Positions 49,599 through 58,817 of a DNA stretch of 64,000 nt are shown piece by piece; position 1 is the first letter of the stretch, and every line of letters starts with the position of its first letter. The position numbers and the translations under genes are program-made. A model generated the notes under the pieces. That model worked only from the letters and a program-made list of their open reading frames with translations. It was not told the origin of the DNA and did no database searches. Where the stretch lies: NCBI RefSeq assembly GCF_003208055.1, contig NZ_QJUE01000002.1, positions 620,001 through 684,000 of the forward strand. Reading direction: 5' to 3'. The stretch is from Prochlorococcus marinus XMU1408. GTDB lineage: Bacteria > Cyanobacteriota > Cyanobacteriia > PCC-6307 > Cyanobiaceae.

Positions 49599-49654
49599 TA
49601 GGAAAAGGGGAAGTTCTCTTGCCTCTAAACCAATCAAAATACCCATCAATTTCC

Positions 49655-50251
49655 ATGACGACAAATGAATGCCTAAGAGTTGGCATGCAAGCACCTGACT
49701 TTTCAGCCACTGCAGTCGTTGATCAAGAGTTTAAAGACATAACCCTATCTCAGTACAGAGGTAAGTACGTGGTTTTATTCTTCTATCCGTTAGATTTCAC
49801 ATTTGTATGCCCAACTGAAATTACGGCATTCAGTGACAGATATACTGATTTCAACAGCAAAAACACAGAAGTTTTAGGTGTATCAGTAGATAGCAAATTT
49901 ACACATTTAGCTTGGATCCAAACCCCTAGAAATGAAGGAGGAATTGGTGATATTAACTATCCATTAGTATCAGATCTTAAGCGAGAAATTTGCACAGCAT
50001 ATAATGTACTTAATGATGATGGAGAAGCCGATAGAGGATTGTTTATAATCAACCCAAATGGTGTGATTATGCATTCAACAATCAACAAAGCTCCAGTTGG
50101 TCGAAATATTGATGAAACACTAAGAATTTTACAGGCTTATCAGTACGTAGAATCTCACCCAGATGAAGTCTGCCCAGCGGGTTGGACTCCAGGTGACAAA
50201 ACAATGAAGGAGGATCCTAAAGGAAGTAAGGAATATTTTTCAGCTCTATAA
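49655..50251 (+). CDS. 2-Cys peroxiredoxin
   Basis: Thioredoxin-dependent peroxidase, typical 2-Cys (AhpC/Prx1) class. 198 aa from ATG 49655; the frame extends 12 codons to a TTG, which is less likely. The peroxidatic Cys52 is in DFTFVCPTE and the resolving Cys173 in EVCPAGW. The [13 protein letters not shown] stretch (GGLG motif region) and the C-terminal KEYF (YF motif) suggest a eukaryote-like, over-oxidation-sensitive enzyme. Detoxifies hydrogen peroxide in the cytosol. Confidence 0.95.
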   Translation: MTTNECLRVGMQAPDFSATAVVDQEFKDITLSQYRGKYVVLFFYPLDFTFVCPTEITAFSDRYTDFNSKNTEVLGVSVDSKFTHLAWIQTPRNEGGIGDINYPLVSDLKREICTAYNVLNDDGEADRGLFIINPNGVIMHSTINKAPVGRNIDETLRILQAYQYVESHPDEVCPAGWTPGDKTMKEDPKGSKEYFSAL

Positions 50252-50266
50252 ATTAATTACTAGTTA

Positions 50267-51994
50267 TTAATTACTCGATAGATAAGAGTTAAGTTTTTCA
50301 ATAATATATTCACCTTCAAGTGTTTCTTTATCTATTAGCTCATTAACAAGTAAATCCATTAGTGGAACTTTATCTAATAAAAGTTTTATTGCATGGTTAT
50401 TAGCTTTGTTTGCTATAGCTATAATTTGCTTATCAATTTGTTTACTAGTTTTCTGAGAGTATTCTTTTTTATTTTGCATAAAATCTCTGCCAAGAAAAAT
50501 AGAATCGTTTTGTGAATCATAAGCAATAGGGCCAAGTTCAGAAAATCCAAATTTTGTAACCATTTGATTTGCCCAAAAATAAACATCTTCAAGATCTCTT
50601 TGTGATCCTTGGGTTACTTCTTTTTCTCCGAATATAATTATTTCTGCCGCTCTAGATCCAAGTGAAATGACAATTTTATTGTATATATAGCTTCTAGTTA
50701 AAAGTCCGCTATCAATTGTCTCTTCGTCAGGAGTTAAATAAGATATTCCGTTCAAACTTCCAGGTGATTTAAACAGTGAAATTTTTTCTAATTTATCTTC
50801 AGATGGTATTAATAATGCTACTAAAGTTTTACCTATAATCTGATATGCGATTTGCCTTTTTTTTGTGCTATCAGTAATTGGTCTAGAAAGTAAACCAAAC
50901 CGTGTTTTTTCTAGTGCTCTATCAAGCTCTATGCTGCTGATGTTTTTTTTATCTTTTCTTGCAGCATAAATAGCAGCCTCATTTAGCAAATTTTGCAAAT
51001 CTGCTCCTGAAAATCCAGGAGTCTTAGCTGCCCAATCCATAAGATTTACTGAATCGGCTAGAGGTTTTGTCCTGGCATGAACAGACAAAATTTTATATCT
51101 AGCTTTTCTATCTGGAAGTAAAATATCTATTCGGCGATCAAACCTTCCTGGTCTAGTAAGAGCTCGATCGAGTATATCTGGCCTATTAGTAGCAGCAATT
51201 ACAATCACTCCGCTATTAGATGCGAATCCATCCATTTCTGTCAAAAGTTGGTTAAGCGTTTGTTCTCTTTCATCATTTCCTCCACCTATACCTGCACCTC
51301 TTTGACGGCCAATGGAGTCAATTTCATCTATGAAAACAATGCATGGTGATTTGGCGGTTGCACTTTTAAAAAGATCTCTAACTCTTCCAGCACCAACGCC
51401 TACAAACATTTCAACAAATTCTGATGCTGATATTGAGAAGAATGGAACATTTGCCTCACCTGCAATTGCTCGAGCCAATAATGTCTTACCTGTACCAGGA
51501 GGTCCAACCAATAAAACACCTTTTGGAGTAATTGCTCCAAGATCAATAAGGACCTGTGGATTTTTTAAAAAAGTAACAATTTCTCTCAATTCCTCAGATT
51601 CTTCACTTAATCCAGCGACATCATCAAAAGTAATTGTATCAATTTCATCTTGTTTAACCTGAGATGATCTTCGAGAAAAACTCTGCATATTATTAATTAA
51701 CTTTGAGGACCTTCTGATTAAAAAAGAGAGAGAGAATATAAATATCAAAACAAGACCTAGTCCACTAATTAAATTAGCTAAACGTTGTTCAGATCTTAAA
51801 TCTTTAACTGTAAGAGGAACGTCAAATTGTTCAGATATTCGAAGTATTTTTTGGTCATTATAAAAAATAGGAATAGATTTTTTTTCTCCATTCGTAAATT
51901 CAACAATTACTTCTCTTCTATTTGGAATTAAAATAATAGAAATTATTTCTCCATTTTCAATATCCTTTAATAATTGACTATAACTTTTACTCAT
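50267..51994 (-). CDS. FtsH-family AAA protein lacking the zinc-protease motif
   Basis: 575 aa. The N-terminal part ([14 protein letters not shown]) is the FtsH periplasmic domain, but the usual first membrane helix is missing. One helix follows (about 73-93). The AAA domain is intact: Walker A GPPGTGKT (164-171), Walker B IVFIDEID (219-226) and second region of homology [19 protein letters not shown] with its arginines. In the M41 domain the position of HEAGH in AYHEAGHALV reads [10 protein letters not shown] (QIIGK, 385-389). Both zinc histidines and the catalytic Glu are therefore gone, while the distal Asp region (QGSQRDLED) remains. It should hydrolyse ATP but not peptides, like plant FtsHi proteins. 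Confidence 0.9.
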   Translation of the reverse strand: MSKSYSQLLKDIENGEIISIILIPNRREVIVEFTNGEKKSIPIFYNDQKILRISEQFDVPLTVKDLRSEQRLANLISGLGLVLIFIFSLSFLIRRSSKLINNMQSFSRRSSQVKQDEIDTITFDDVAGLSEESEELREIVTFLKNPQVLIDLGAITPKGVLLVGPPGTGKTLLARAIAGEANVPFFSISASEFVEMFVGVGAGRVRDLFKSATAKSPCIVFIDEIDSIGRQRGAGIGGGNDEREQTLNQLLTEMDGFASNSGVIVIAATNRPDILDRALTRPGRFDRRIDILLPDRKARYKILSVHARTKPLADSVNLMDWAAKTPGFSGADLQNLLNEAAIYAARKDKKNISSIELDRALEKTRFGLLSRPITDSTKKRQIAYQIIGKTLVALLIPSEDKLEKISLFKSPGSLNGISYLTPDEETIDSGLLTRSYIYNKIVISLGSRAAEIIIFGEKEVTQGSQRDLEDVYFWANQMVTKFGFSELGPIAYDSQNDSIFLGRDFMQNKKEYSQKTSKQIDKQIIAIANKANNHAIKLLLDKVPLMDLLVNELIDKETLEGEYIIEKLNSYLSSN

Positions 51995-52167
51995 TAGATA
52001 ATTAATTCAAATAATTCAGTAGAATTTATAGATAAACTATAGTCAAATTGGATCTTAACTTCAGTTTATATAGAAAAAGAGACAAGAAGTTAGTTTTTCC
52101 TCAAATCACTTTTGTTAAATTGGTGCTTGACGTTATAAAATACAAATATTAGTAAATGTTGTGAAAA

Positions 52168-52347
52168 ATGGCGGTACCCAAGAAAAAGACCTCTAAAGGG
52201 AAAAGAAATCAAAGACATGCAATATGGAAAGGTAAAGCTGCTATAGCGGCAGAGAAGGCTTTATCAATAGGCAAATCAGTACTCACAGGTAGGGCGCAAG
52301 GCTTTGTTTATCCAATGAATGAGACTTCAGAAGAAGATTCTGAATAG
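52168..52347 (+). CDS. rpmF: 50S ribosomal protein L32
   Basis: 59 aa. [20 protein letters not shown] is the invariant L32 start, and the chain continues to an acidic tail. There are no zinc-binding cysteines, the usual cyanobacterial form. The frame is below 60 codons, so it is easily overlooked. It converges with ycf20, six bases apart. Confidence 0.95.
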   Translation: MAVPKKKTSKGKRNQRHAIWKGKAAIAAEKALSIGKSVLTGRAQGFVYPMNETSEEDSE

Positions 52348-52353
52348 TCTTGA

Positions 52354-52683
52354 TTAAGAACCTAGCTTAAAAGCCTCGAGTATGAGTGCATAAGTTGAAC
52401 CAATTCTAAAATTATTAATTGAAAGTATTAATATATATATTTTTAAGAATTTAGTAAAAAATAATAATCTAACTGACAATTCCATTATTAATAAAATTGA
52501 TATTGCCAGAAAGATTGTATTAACTGATTTATCCAGTAAATATGAAATCAGACTATTAGTAAAATAAAAACCAGACAATAGTGAAAGCAATAAAATACTT
52601 CTCTTACTCCAAGAACCAGAGATAATAGGATTTAAAAATAATAAAAATGATTCAATAGATTTCCAAAATTTAGTTTTCTGCAT
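52354..52683 (-). CDS. ycf20: Ycf20-like membrane protein (DUF565)
   Basis: 109 aa with about three hydrophobic helices and the diagnostic C-terminus FRIGSTYALILEAFKLGS of the Ycf20 family, conserved from cyanobacteria to plastids. In green algae and plants, members affect non-photochemical quenching and light-harvesting. Its role in cyanobacteria is not settled. It lies 4 bp after the HAD gene on the same strand, likely co-transcribed. Confidence 0.85.
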   Translation of the reverse strand: MQKTKFWKSIESFLLFLNPIISGSWSKRSILLLSLLSGFYFTNSLISYLLDKSVNTIFLAISILLIMELSVRLLFFTKFLKIYILILSINNFRIGSTYALILEAFKLGS

Positions 52684-52687
52684 TAAA

Positions 52688-53434
52688 TCAATTATTAAGT
52701 TTGTTTAGATACGCAAAATCAACATAATTACTAATAAGTGGTTTGCCATAAAACAATTTTGTACAATTATTATCATTACCAAGACCATCAACACATGCAG
52801 TAGCTTTATCTGTTATGTTTTGAAAATTATTTGACCATGGTGGCAAAGTCATAAGGCAATTTATATTTGCGGCTTTAGCGGCCTCAACACCAACATTGGA
52901 ATCCTCAATGGCAATACAATTTAAATTAGAATTTTGACTTAATTTTACTGCCAAGTTATAGGCATCAGGAAAGGGCTTATGGTTAATTACATCCTCATAA
53001 GTAATTATTTTAGAAAAATAATTTAAATAAGAATTTAATGCTTTATGCAAAAAGGGTTCCAATGAATTTCTCCCACTAGTAGTAACAATAAATTGCTCGA
53101 CATTAAATACTGCAAGTTCATGTATAAGACGGTAAACTCCCTCCCTAACTTTGATCTCTCCCGCATCTATTAATTCTTTATAATGAAAAGCCTTTCTTGA
53201 TTGAATTTTTACACAGAGATCATCTGTGATGTCACTATATATTTCATTCCGATAGTTGATTATTCTATTTAAGCCGCCTGATATTCTCAAAAGATCTAAA
53301 TATTTAGACTTATCCCAATACCAATTTAAATCAAAATCTTTAAAAGCTAAATTAAATGCAACTCTATGCCCACAAAGCTCTGTGTCAGCTAATGTTCCAT
53401 CAACATCCCAGAAAACAGCGGATAATTTATTCAT
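52688..53434 (-). CDS. HAD-superfamily hydrolase, CbbY/beta-phosphoglucomutase-like
   Basis: 248 aa. Motif I FWDVDGTLADTE (nucleophile Asp and acid/base Asp), a helical cap (about 20-85), motif II FIVTTSGRNS, Lys in INHKPFPDAY and motif IV IAIEDSNVGVEAAKAA. Fits the CbbY group, which in phototrophs can dephosphorylate sugar phosphates such as xylulose-1,5-bisphosphate that inhibit Rubisco; the substrate is inferred only. Divergent from recJ with 47 bp between starts. Confidence 0.88.
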   Translation of the reverse strand: MNKLSAVFWDVDGTLADTELCGHRVAFNLAFKDFDLNWYWDKSKYLDLLRISGGLNRIINYRNEIYSDITDDLCVKIQSRKAFHYKELIDAGEIKVREGVYRLIHELAVFNVEQFIVTTSGRNSLEPFLHKALNSYLNYFSKIITYEDVINHKPFPDAYNLAVKLSQNSNLNCIAIEDSNVGVEAAKAANINCLMTLPPWSNNFQNITDKATACVDGLGNDNNCTKLFYGKPLISNYVDFAYLNKLNN

Positions 53435-53481
53435 ATTTTCCTATTATAATTATGATGACAATAGAATCAAGGGATTAAGCT

Positions 53482-55371
53482 TTGAGAAATGAATACAATC
53501 AAATCAAGAAATGGATATTACCTAAACCTATAGATAAAGATGAGATTATTAATTGCGAAATAAATTATACATTACAGAAAATCTTAACTAGGAGGGGAAT
53601 AGATGTAGAAGAAGAATTGAAAGAATTTATTACACCATCTCAACTTCCAAATCCAAATGATCATTTCATTGAATTGGACAAAGCGACTAAAAGGATAATT
53701 GAAGCTTGTCAAAAGAATGAAACGATAGCTATTTGTGGGGATTATGACGCTGATGGCATAACGAGCACAGTACTTTTAGTTGAGTTATTTACCAATTTAG
53801 GTGCAAATGCTATAGCATTTATTCCTTCAAGACAAAACGATGGTTACGGTCTAAATAAAAAAATAATAAATGAAATATATAATAAACAAATAAAGCTTAT
53901 TATCACTGTTGATAATGGTATTTCAGCCCTTGACGCAATAGAAAGATCAAATGAACTTGATATTGATTTAATAATCACAGATCATCATAAAATACCGAAA
54001 AATGACATTGATATTTTTGCATTAATTCATCCAGAACTTACCCCTAATAATTCTCCTTATAAATATTTAGCTGGAGTTGGAATTGCTTATATGCTAGCTA
54101 AATATATATGTGATAAGTTAAATTATAATATAGATCAAACAACAGCAAAGGTATTATTTTGTATAGGAACAGTAGCTGATATGGCTCCACTAGTTGGAGC
54201 CAATAGAAAATGGCTAAAAGAGTACTTACCTAGAATTTCGTCTACAAATAATAATGGCATTAAGGCAATTATCAGTAGATTGGGAATAAATGGTATTGAA
54301 ATTACTTCTGATGATATAGGCTACAAAATAGCACCATTAATTAATGCTGTTGGAAGGATAGGTGATACTAAATTAATAATTGATCTTTTAACTAATTCCT
54401 CTGAGAGTTCTGTAAAAAAACTCATGAAAGAATGTTTTGCCATTCATGCCGAAAGAAAAAAGTTGACAGCAAATATTGAGGTGGAAGCAATTGAAATCGC
54501 ACAAAAAGAATATAATAATAATAAAAAGTTTCTTGTCATAACAAAACGTGACTGGCATCCTGGAATAATAGGAATCGTAGCCGCAAGAATACTTGAAAAA
54601 TTTAACTTACCAACCGCAATATTATCTGAAGCAAAAAAAAACATATTTACGGGATCTATAAGATCCAACAACTTATTAAAGGTAAATTTGGCTTTAGATG
54701 AATGCAAAGAGATTCTAATTTCTCATGGTGGTCATTCAGCAGCAGCAGGTTTTTCAATAAAAGAAGAAAATATACCTGAGCTAAATGAAAGGCTAAATAA
54801 TATTGCAAAAAGAGAAATGAAAAATTGTGATATATGTAAATCAATCAAGCCAGATGCTTACGTCTGTTTTAAAGATATTAATTATGATTTTTTTAGGCAA
54901 TTGATGTATTTAGGACCATTTGGGGTTAAAAATCCTGCTCCAATATTTTGGACTAGAAAATGTAGAGTTATAGACCTATACTTAATAAAAGGAAACCATT
55001 TAAAAATCACATTGGATGATGGTTCAGCCTTAATTGAAGCAATACATTGGAATTCATCAACTAAATTAAGGAAGAATGATTTAATAGATATTGCTTTTTA
55101 CATTGAAATGAACAATTGGAAAAGACTAGAAAAGCTACAATTAAATATATTAGATATAAGAAAATATTCTAAGATAATTGAATTACAATTACATAATAGA
55201 ATCTACAAATGTGAATTAACAAAAAACAAAAAAATAATAATAACAAATACAAATGGAGATTCTATAACCTCAGATTTATCAGGAAGCATTAAGAAAAATA
55301 AAAAAGCTCAAAATATTTATGTTCAAAAGATACTTAGCTTTGCCGAGATTGCACTAGGTACAGCTGCGTGA
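53482..55371 (+). CDS. recJ: Single-stranded DNA exonuclease RecJ
   Basis: 5'-3' exonuclease used in recombination and mismatch repair. 629 aa. DHH phosphoesterase motifs: ICGDYDADGITST near residue 82, TVDNG near 150, TDHHK near 169 and GTVADMAPL near 230. The DHHA1 motif ISHGGHSAAAGFSI is near 415, followed by the OB-fold (YLGPFGVKNPAPIFW). The start is TTG with an AAGGG eleven bases upstream; no nearer ATG is in frame. Complete. Confidence 0.92.
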   Translation: MRNEYNQIKKWILPKPIDKDEIINCEINYTLQKILTRRGIDVEEELKEFITPSQLPNPNDHFIELDKATKRIIEACQKNETIAICGDYDADGITSTVLLVELFTNLGANAIAFIPSRQNDGYGLNKKIINEIYNKQIKLIITVDNGISALDAIERSNELDIDLIITDHHKIPKNDIDIFALIHPELTPNNSPYKYLAGVGIAYMLAKYICDKLNYNIDQTTAKVLFCIGTVADMAPLVGANRKWLKEYLPRISSTNNNGIKAIISRLGINGIEITSDDIGYKIAPLINAVGRIGDTKLIIDLLTNSSESSVKKLMKECFAIHAERKKLTANIEVEAIEIAQKEYNNNKKFLVITKRDWHPGIIGIVAARILEKFNLPTAILSEAKKNIFTGSIRSNNLLKVNLALDECKEILISHGGHSAAAGFSIKEENIPELNERLNNIAKREMKNCDICKSIKPDAYVCFKDINYDFFRQLMYLGPFGVKNPAPIFWTRKCRVIDLYLIKGNHLKITLDDGSALIEAIHWNSSTKLRKNDLIDIAFYIEMNNWKRLEKLQLNILDIRKYSKIIELQLHNRIYKCELTKNKKIIITNTNGDSITSDLSGSIKKNKKAQNIYVQKILSFAEIALGTAA

Positions 55372-55374
55372 CTT

Positions 55375-55458
55375 TTACACACCTCTTCTATAGTAGATCA
55401 AAGCAACAATGGCTGGTCCAGCAAGAAAGACGGCTACTAGAGGCAAAAGGTTTCCCAT
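55375..55458 (-). CDS. Tiny membrane peptide, possibly photosystem II Psb30 (Ycf12)
   Basis: 27 aa, MGNLLPLVAVFLAGPAIVAL then IYYRRGV. One membrane helix with a Gly-Pro-Ala-Ile-Val centre and a basic RRG end, the pattern of Psb30/Ycf12 (usually ending AGPA(I/V)... R(R/K)GNL). Psb30 is a peripheral PSII subunit near PsbE/F. The match is short and the final NL is absent, so another small photosynthetic subunit is possible. It converges on recJ, with three bases between the stops. Confidence 0.55.
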   Translation of the reverse strand: MGNLLPLVAVFLAGPAIVALIYYRRGV

Positions 55459-55521
55459 GTCAATTTAAAAACTTTTAATATAGTACTAAACAAACAGACA
55501 TTGGTTCACAATATTTAAAGA

Positions 55522-55572
55522 AATTTGATCTTCTCTCGATTAAACCTCAGCTTTAATCGATTAGATCAAATT
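55522..55572. repeat. Nested two-stem hairpin
   Basis: Outer arms AATTTGATCT and AGATCAAATT (10 bp) enclose inner arms TCGATTAAA and TTTAATCGA (9 bp) with a 7-nt loop, separated by small bulges of 4 and 2 nt. It lies 64 bp upstream of the Psb30-like start and could be a bidirectional terminator, a 5' UTR element or a small RNA. No long T-run on either strand. Confidence 0.6.
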
Positions 55573-55770
55573 ATTATGAATAGGCAACAAGAAGAAAACT
55601 ACGCTGATGGAATGATCTTTTGATTTTCGTCAAGTATATTCTTCAGACCTCTATAAATGAATTTTAGGGTATGCTGGATAAATTCACAACTTGATTATTT
55701 AGATGTTTTTTATATAAGATATATATTGTTCAAACATAACTGTAAAGATAACATCAGTCCTTCGGAAGTA

Positions 55771-56124
55771 ATGGGTCAACCTAATTCAAATTCTAATAAT
55801 AAGATTAGTGACCAAAAGGATTCATCAACTTTTATCAGTATATTAATTACTTCATTTAGTACAATTTTTCTTGCAGAGTTAGGAGATAAGACACAGCTAG
55901 CGACTCTAATGCTTTCAGCTCAGTCGGGAAGACCAATAATTATTTTTATAGGTGCTGGTCTTGCCCTTATCTCAACTAGTCTGATTGGTGTACTACTTGG
56001 ACAATGGATAGCAAATAATTTTCCAAGACAACGATTTACAGTTGTATCAGGGATAATTATGTTAAGTTTAGGATTATACCTAGTATCACAAGGTTTTATA
56101 GAATTTCTAAAAGTTAGAAATTGA
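55771..56124 (+). CDS. UPF0016 (GDT1/Mnx) cation transporter, first half
   Basis: 117 aa from ATG 55771. The frame extends 38 codons upstream but lacks family similarity there. Three membrane helices and the signature FLAELGDKTQLATLML (residues about 35-50), which forms one side of the cation pathway. In the single-chain family this motif occurs twice. Here each half is its own gene, so the active transporter is probably a heterodimer with the next product. Cyanobacterial relatives export Mn2+ (Mnx). The N-terminal 25 residues are polar. Confidence 0.87.
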   Translation: MGQPNSNSNNKISDQKDSSTFISILITSFSTIFLAELGDKTQLATLMLSAQSGRPIIIFIGAGLALISTSLIGVLLGQWIANNFPRQRFTVVSGIIMLSLGLYLVSQGFIEFLKVRN

Positions 56125-56132
56125 ATTAATTT

Positions 56133-56426
56133 ATGCTACTCACGCTCCTTTTTACAACTTTTTTCACAGTTTTTCTGGCTGAGATGGGAGACAAAACTCA
56201 GTTAACAACAATAACTTTAAGTAGTACAACCAATAAACCAATAGCGGTATTTATTGGATCGTCAATTGCTCTTATTTTGGCTACCCTTTTAGGAGCATTG
56301 GCTGGCGGCTCAATAGCTAGCTTAATACCTGCTTTCTTGTTAAAACTGCTTTCTGGGATAGTATTCTTAATTCTAGGGATTAAACTTCTTGCACAAAGCA
56401 GTAAAGAAACTACTAGTGAAAGCTAG
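56133..56426 (+). CDS. UPF0016 (GDT1/Mnx) cation transporter, second half
   Basis: 97 aa, three membrane helices with the second signature FLAEMGDKTQLTTITLS (about 14-30). It starts 8 bp after the first half ends, in another frame. Equal copies of E-x-GDKTQ in the two products support pairing. Likely manganese or calcium/proton exchange in the plasma or thylakoid membrane; the metal is inferred from the family. Confidence 0.87.
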   Translation: MLLTLLFTTFFTVFLAEMGDKTQLTTITLSSTTNKPIAVFIGSSIALILATLLGALAGGSIASLIPAFLLKLLSGIVFLILGIKLLAQSSKETTSES

Positions 56427-56507
56427 TATTAAATTAATTATTCTAAATGAACTATTATTATTAAAGAATTAGATCCTATGAATTTACATTAATTAGCATT
56501 CGAGATT

Positions 56508-58817
56508 ATGACTACAGTTTCAAAGATACTAGAAAATCTTGAAAAAGAAGATGGATTAGAAGTACCTAGACTAGAAAAGTCTTTGAAACTTTCAAGAAAA
56601 ATTGATAGAGATAATTTAGAGATAGCAATCAAAGCTCTAACAAAACTTGGAATAGTTAAAAGCATTGAAAATGAGAAGTTAGTTATCAATAAAGAAATTG
56701 ATTTTGTTCGAGGTAGAGTTCGTTGCAGTAGTAAAGGCTATTGTTTTGTTGTTAGAGAAGATGAGGGTGAAGACATTTATATTAGAGAAACAAATTTAAA
56801 TAATGCCTGGCATGGAGATTCTGTTATTGTATTAATTACAAAAGAGGCTCTTAAGAGAAGAGCCCCTGAAGGTTCAATACAATGTGTTTTACAAAGATAT
56901 AATGAGACCTTGTTGGCAAAGATTGAAAAGGATAATGCTAATGGAAATTTAAAAGCTTATCCATTGGATGACAGGATACCTGCAATTATTGATGTTGAAG
57001 ATGGTGAAGAAATTATTACTAATTTATCGAATAAAGATTTTATTTATGAAATAGAAATAAGTAAATATCCAATCGCTCAATTTAAAGCAATAGGAAAAAT
57101 TATTAGAGAATTTCCATTAAATGCAGGAGTCGAAGGTGATGTTGATATATTACTTTCGAAAAATAATATTTCTAGAAATATTGATCCTCCAAAAGTATCT
57201 CCTAAAAAAATTCAATTAAAAGGCAGAGAGGACTTGACATGCCAACCCTCCTTGTTATTTAGCAGTTGGGAATGCAAAAATTCTCCATCTTTACCCGCAT
57301 TATTTGCTCAACCTTATGAAGGTGGAAATAGAATATGGATTCATTCTCCTAGCGTATCAGAAAGGTTAAATATTGGAGGTAAATTGGACAAATATCTCAT
57401 GGATAAAGGTGAAGCAATATGTTTAGGAAATAATTGGCTTGAGTTCTTAAATGAAACATTAGTTTCAGCATCTGCCTTCAAACTTAATGAAGAACGTGAA
57501 GCTATTTCTTTAATGATTGATATAGATAGCAAAGGTATAGTAATTGATTGGAAGTTTTCACTAAGCATCATTAAACCTGTAAAAGAAGTGACAGATAAGC
57601 ATTTACAAACTATTAATAATAGAAAAGCAACATCCAAATCTATACCAATTGCACTTAAATCATTAAAAGAAAATCTAGAAGTTATTTACACTATTATTCA
57701 TTCATCAAAACTAATTAATCAGATAAATAATAGTTCTATTAAATTAGATCAGCATATTCCCAATTTAGAAAGGCTAAGTGAATTACAAAAAGCTTTTCCA
57801 AGCAGAGACTTTCATGGATGGACAAAATCATATGACAGCTGTGATCCGCAATCAATATTAGATATATATATCAGATTATCAAATAATATTCTTGCTAAAC
57901 ATTTATATGAATATAAGCTACCTTTTATATTTAAAGAACATGAAGGAATTGAACAATCATCTATAAACGAGCTAACCAAATCAGCCTTAGTACTTGATAG
58001 TGACATAACAGTGAAATTAGACGGATCACAATCTGCAAACGATTTAATAAAATCATTCGACTCTAGCTCTGAAAAGAAAATCCTTCATAAATTAGTAAAA
58101 CATATTATACCTGGTATTCATTTAAAACTTTTTAATCACGCTGATAGTATTAATTATGATGAATTAAATAAAAAGTCATTCATTAGTAATGTTGAATCTC
58201 CGTGGTGCTGTCCATCATTAAATTATTGGAATATATTTAATCAATTTATTATCAGTTTGCTATTAAATGATGGTAAAAGTAAAAATTCTAGTAGAAGTAA
58301 AGATTCCGTAAATTTAGGTCAGAAAGATAGTTGGAAAGATGTCTCATGGAAAATTTTTAGTTCTAAAATCAATGAAATTATTGAGAAGCAAGCAAATTTA
58401 AAATTAATACAACATTTAAATGATAGAAGGAAACAATCAAAATCTTTTAGGAACAATATTATTTCAATAGCACAAGGAAGAGAAGCTCAAAAAATTATTG
58501 GTAAAGAAGTACCAGCTATTATTACTGGCGTCCAAAGCTATGGTTTTTTTGCAGAAATAAACGAGTTAACTTCAGAAGGGTTAGTTCATGTAAGCACTCT
58601 TGGTGATGATTGGTACGAATACAGGTCACGACAAAACCTTTTAATTGGACGTAAAAATAAAAAGACTTATCAACTTGCACAAAAAATAAATGTTAGAGTT
58701 TTAAAAGTTGACATCTTAAAAAATCAAATTGATTTAGAATTGATCAAAAATGAAGATAGTGATTTAATTAATAATAAGAAAATGACTAGTGAAAATAGAT
58801 CTGATGATAAAGAATAA
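56508..58817 (+). CDS. RNase II/R-family (Zam-like) protein with degenerate RNB active site
   Basis: 769 aa. N-terminal winged-helix-like segment (1-60), a cold-shock OB fold (VRGRVRCSSKGYCFVV, about 65-130), a long RNB-like region (about 235-610) and a C-terminal S1 domain (665-745, GKEVPAIITGVQSYGFFAEI). The fold continues through WIHSPSVSERL (equivalent of WVHIADVS), but the Asp motif (normally IDPxxAxDxDDA) is replaced by LPALFAQPYEGG and the SPxRRYxDL stretch by SPWCCPSLNYW. The catalytic acidic residues and key Arg appear lost. It resembles the cyanobacterial Zam (acetazolamide-resistance) family. Perhaps an RNA-binding regulator. ubiX begins directly after its stop. Confidence 0.82.
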   Translation: MTTVSKILENLEKEDGLEVPRLEKSLKLSRKIDRDNLEIAIKALTKLGIVKSIENEKLVINKEIDFVRGRVRCSSKGYCFVVREDEGEDIYIRETNLNNAWHGDSVIVLITKEALKRRAPEGSIQCVLQRYNETLLAKIEKDNANGNLKAYPLDDRIPAIIDVEDGEEIITNLSNKDFIYEIEISKYPIAQFKAIGKIIREFPLNAGVEGDVDILLSKNNISRNIDPPKVSPKKIQLKGREDLTCQPSLLFSSWECKNSPSLPALFAQPYEGGNRIWIHSPSVSERLNIGGKLDKYLMDKGEAICLGNNWLEFLNETLVSASAFKLNEEREAISLMIDIDSKGIVIDWKFSLSIIKPVKEVTDKHLQTINNRKATSKSIPIALKSLKENLEVIYTIIHSSKLINQINNSSIKLDQHIPNLERLSELQKAFPSRDFHGWTKSYDSCDPQSILDIYIRLSNNILAKHLYEYKLPFIFKEHEGIEQSSINELTKSALVLDSDITVKLDGSQSANDLIKSFDSSSEKKILHKLVKHIIPGIHLKLFNHADSINYDELNKKSFISNVESPWCCPSLNYWNIFNQFIISLLLNDGKSKNSSRSKDSVNLGQKDSWKDVSWKIFSSKINEIIEKQANLKLIQHLNDRRKQSKSFRNNIISIAQGREAQKIIGKEVPAIITGVQSYGFFAEINELTSEGLVHVSTLGDDWYEYRSRQNLLIGRKNKKTYQLAQKINVRVLKVDILKNQIDLELIKNEDSDLINNKKMTSENRSDDKE

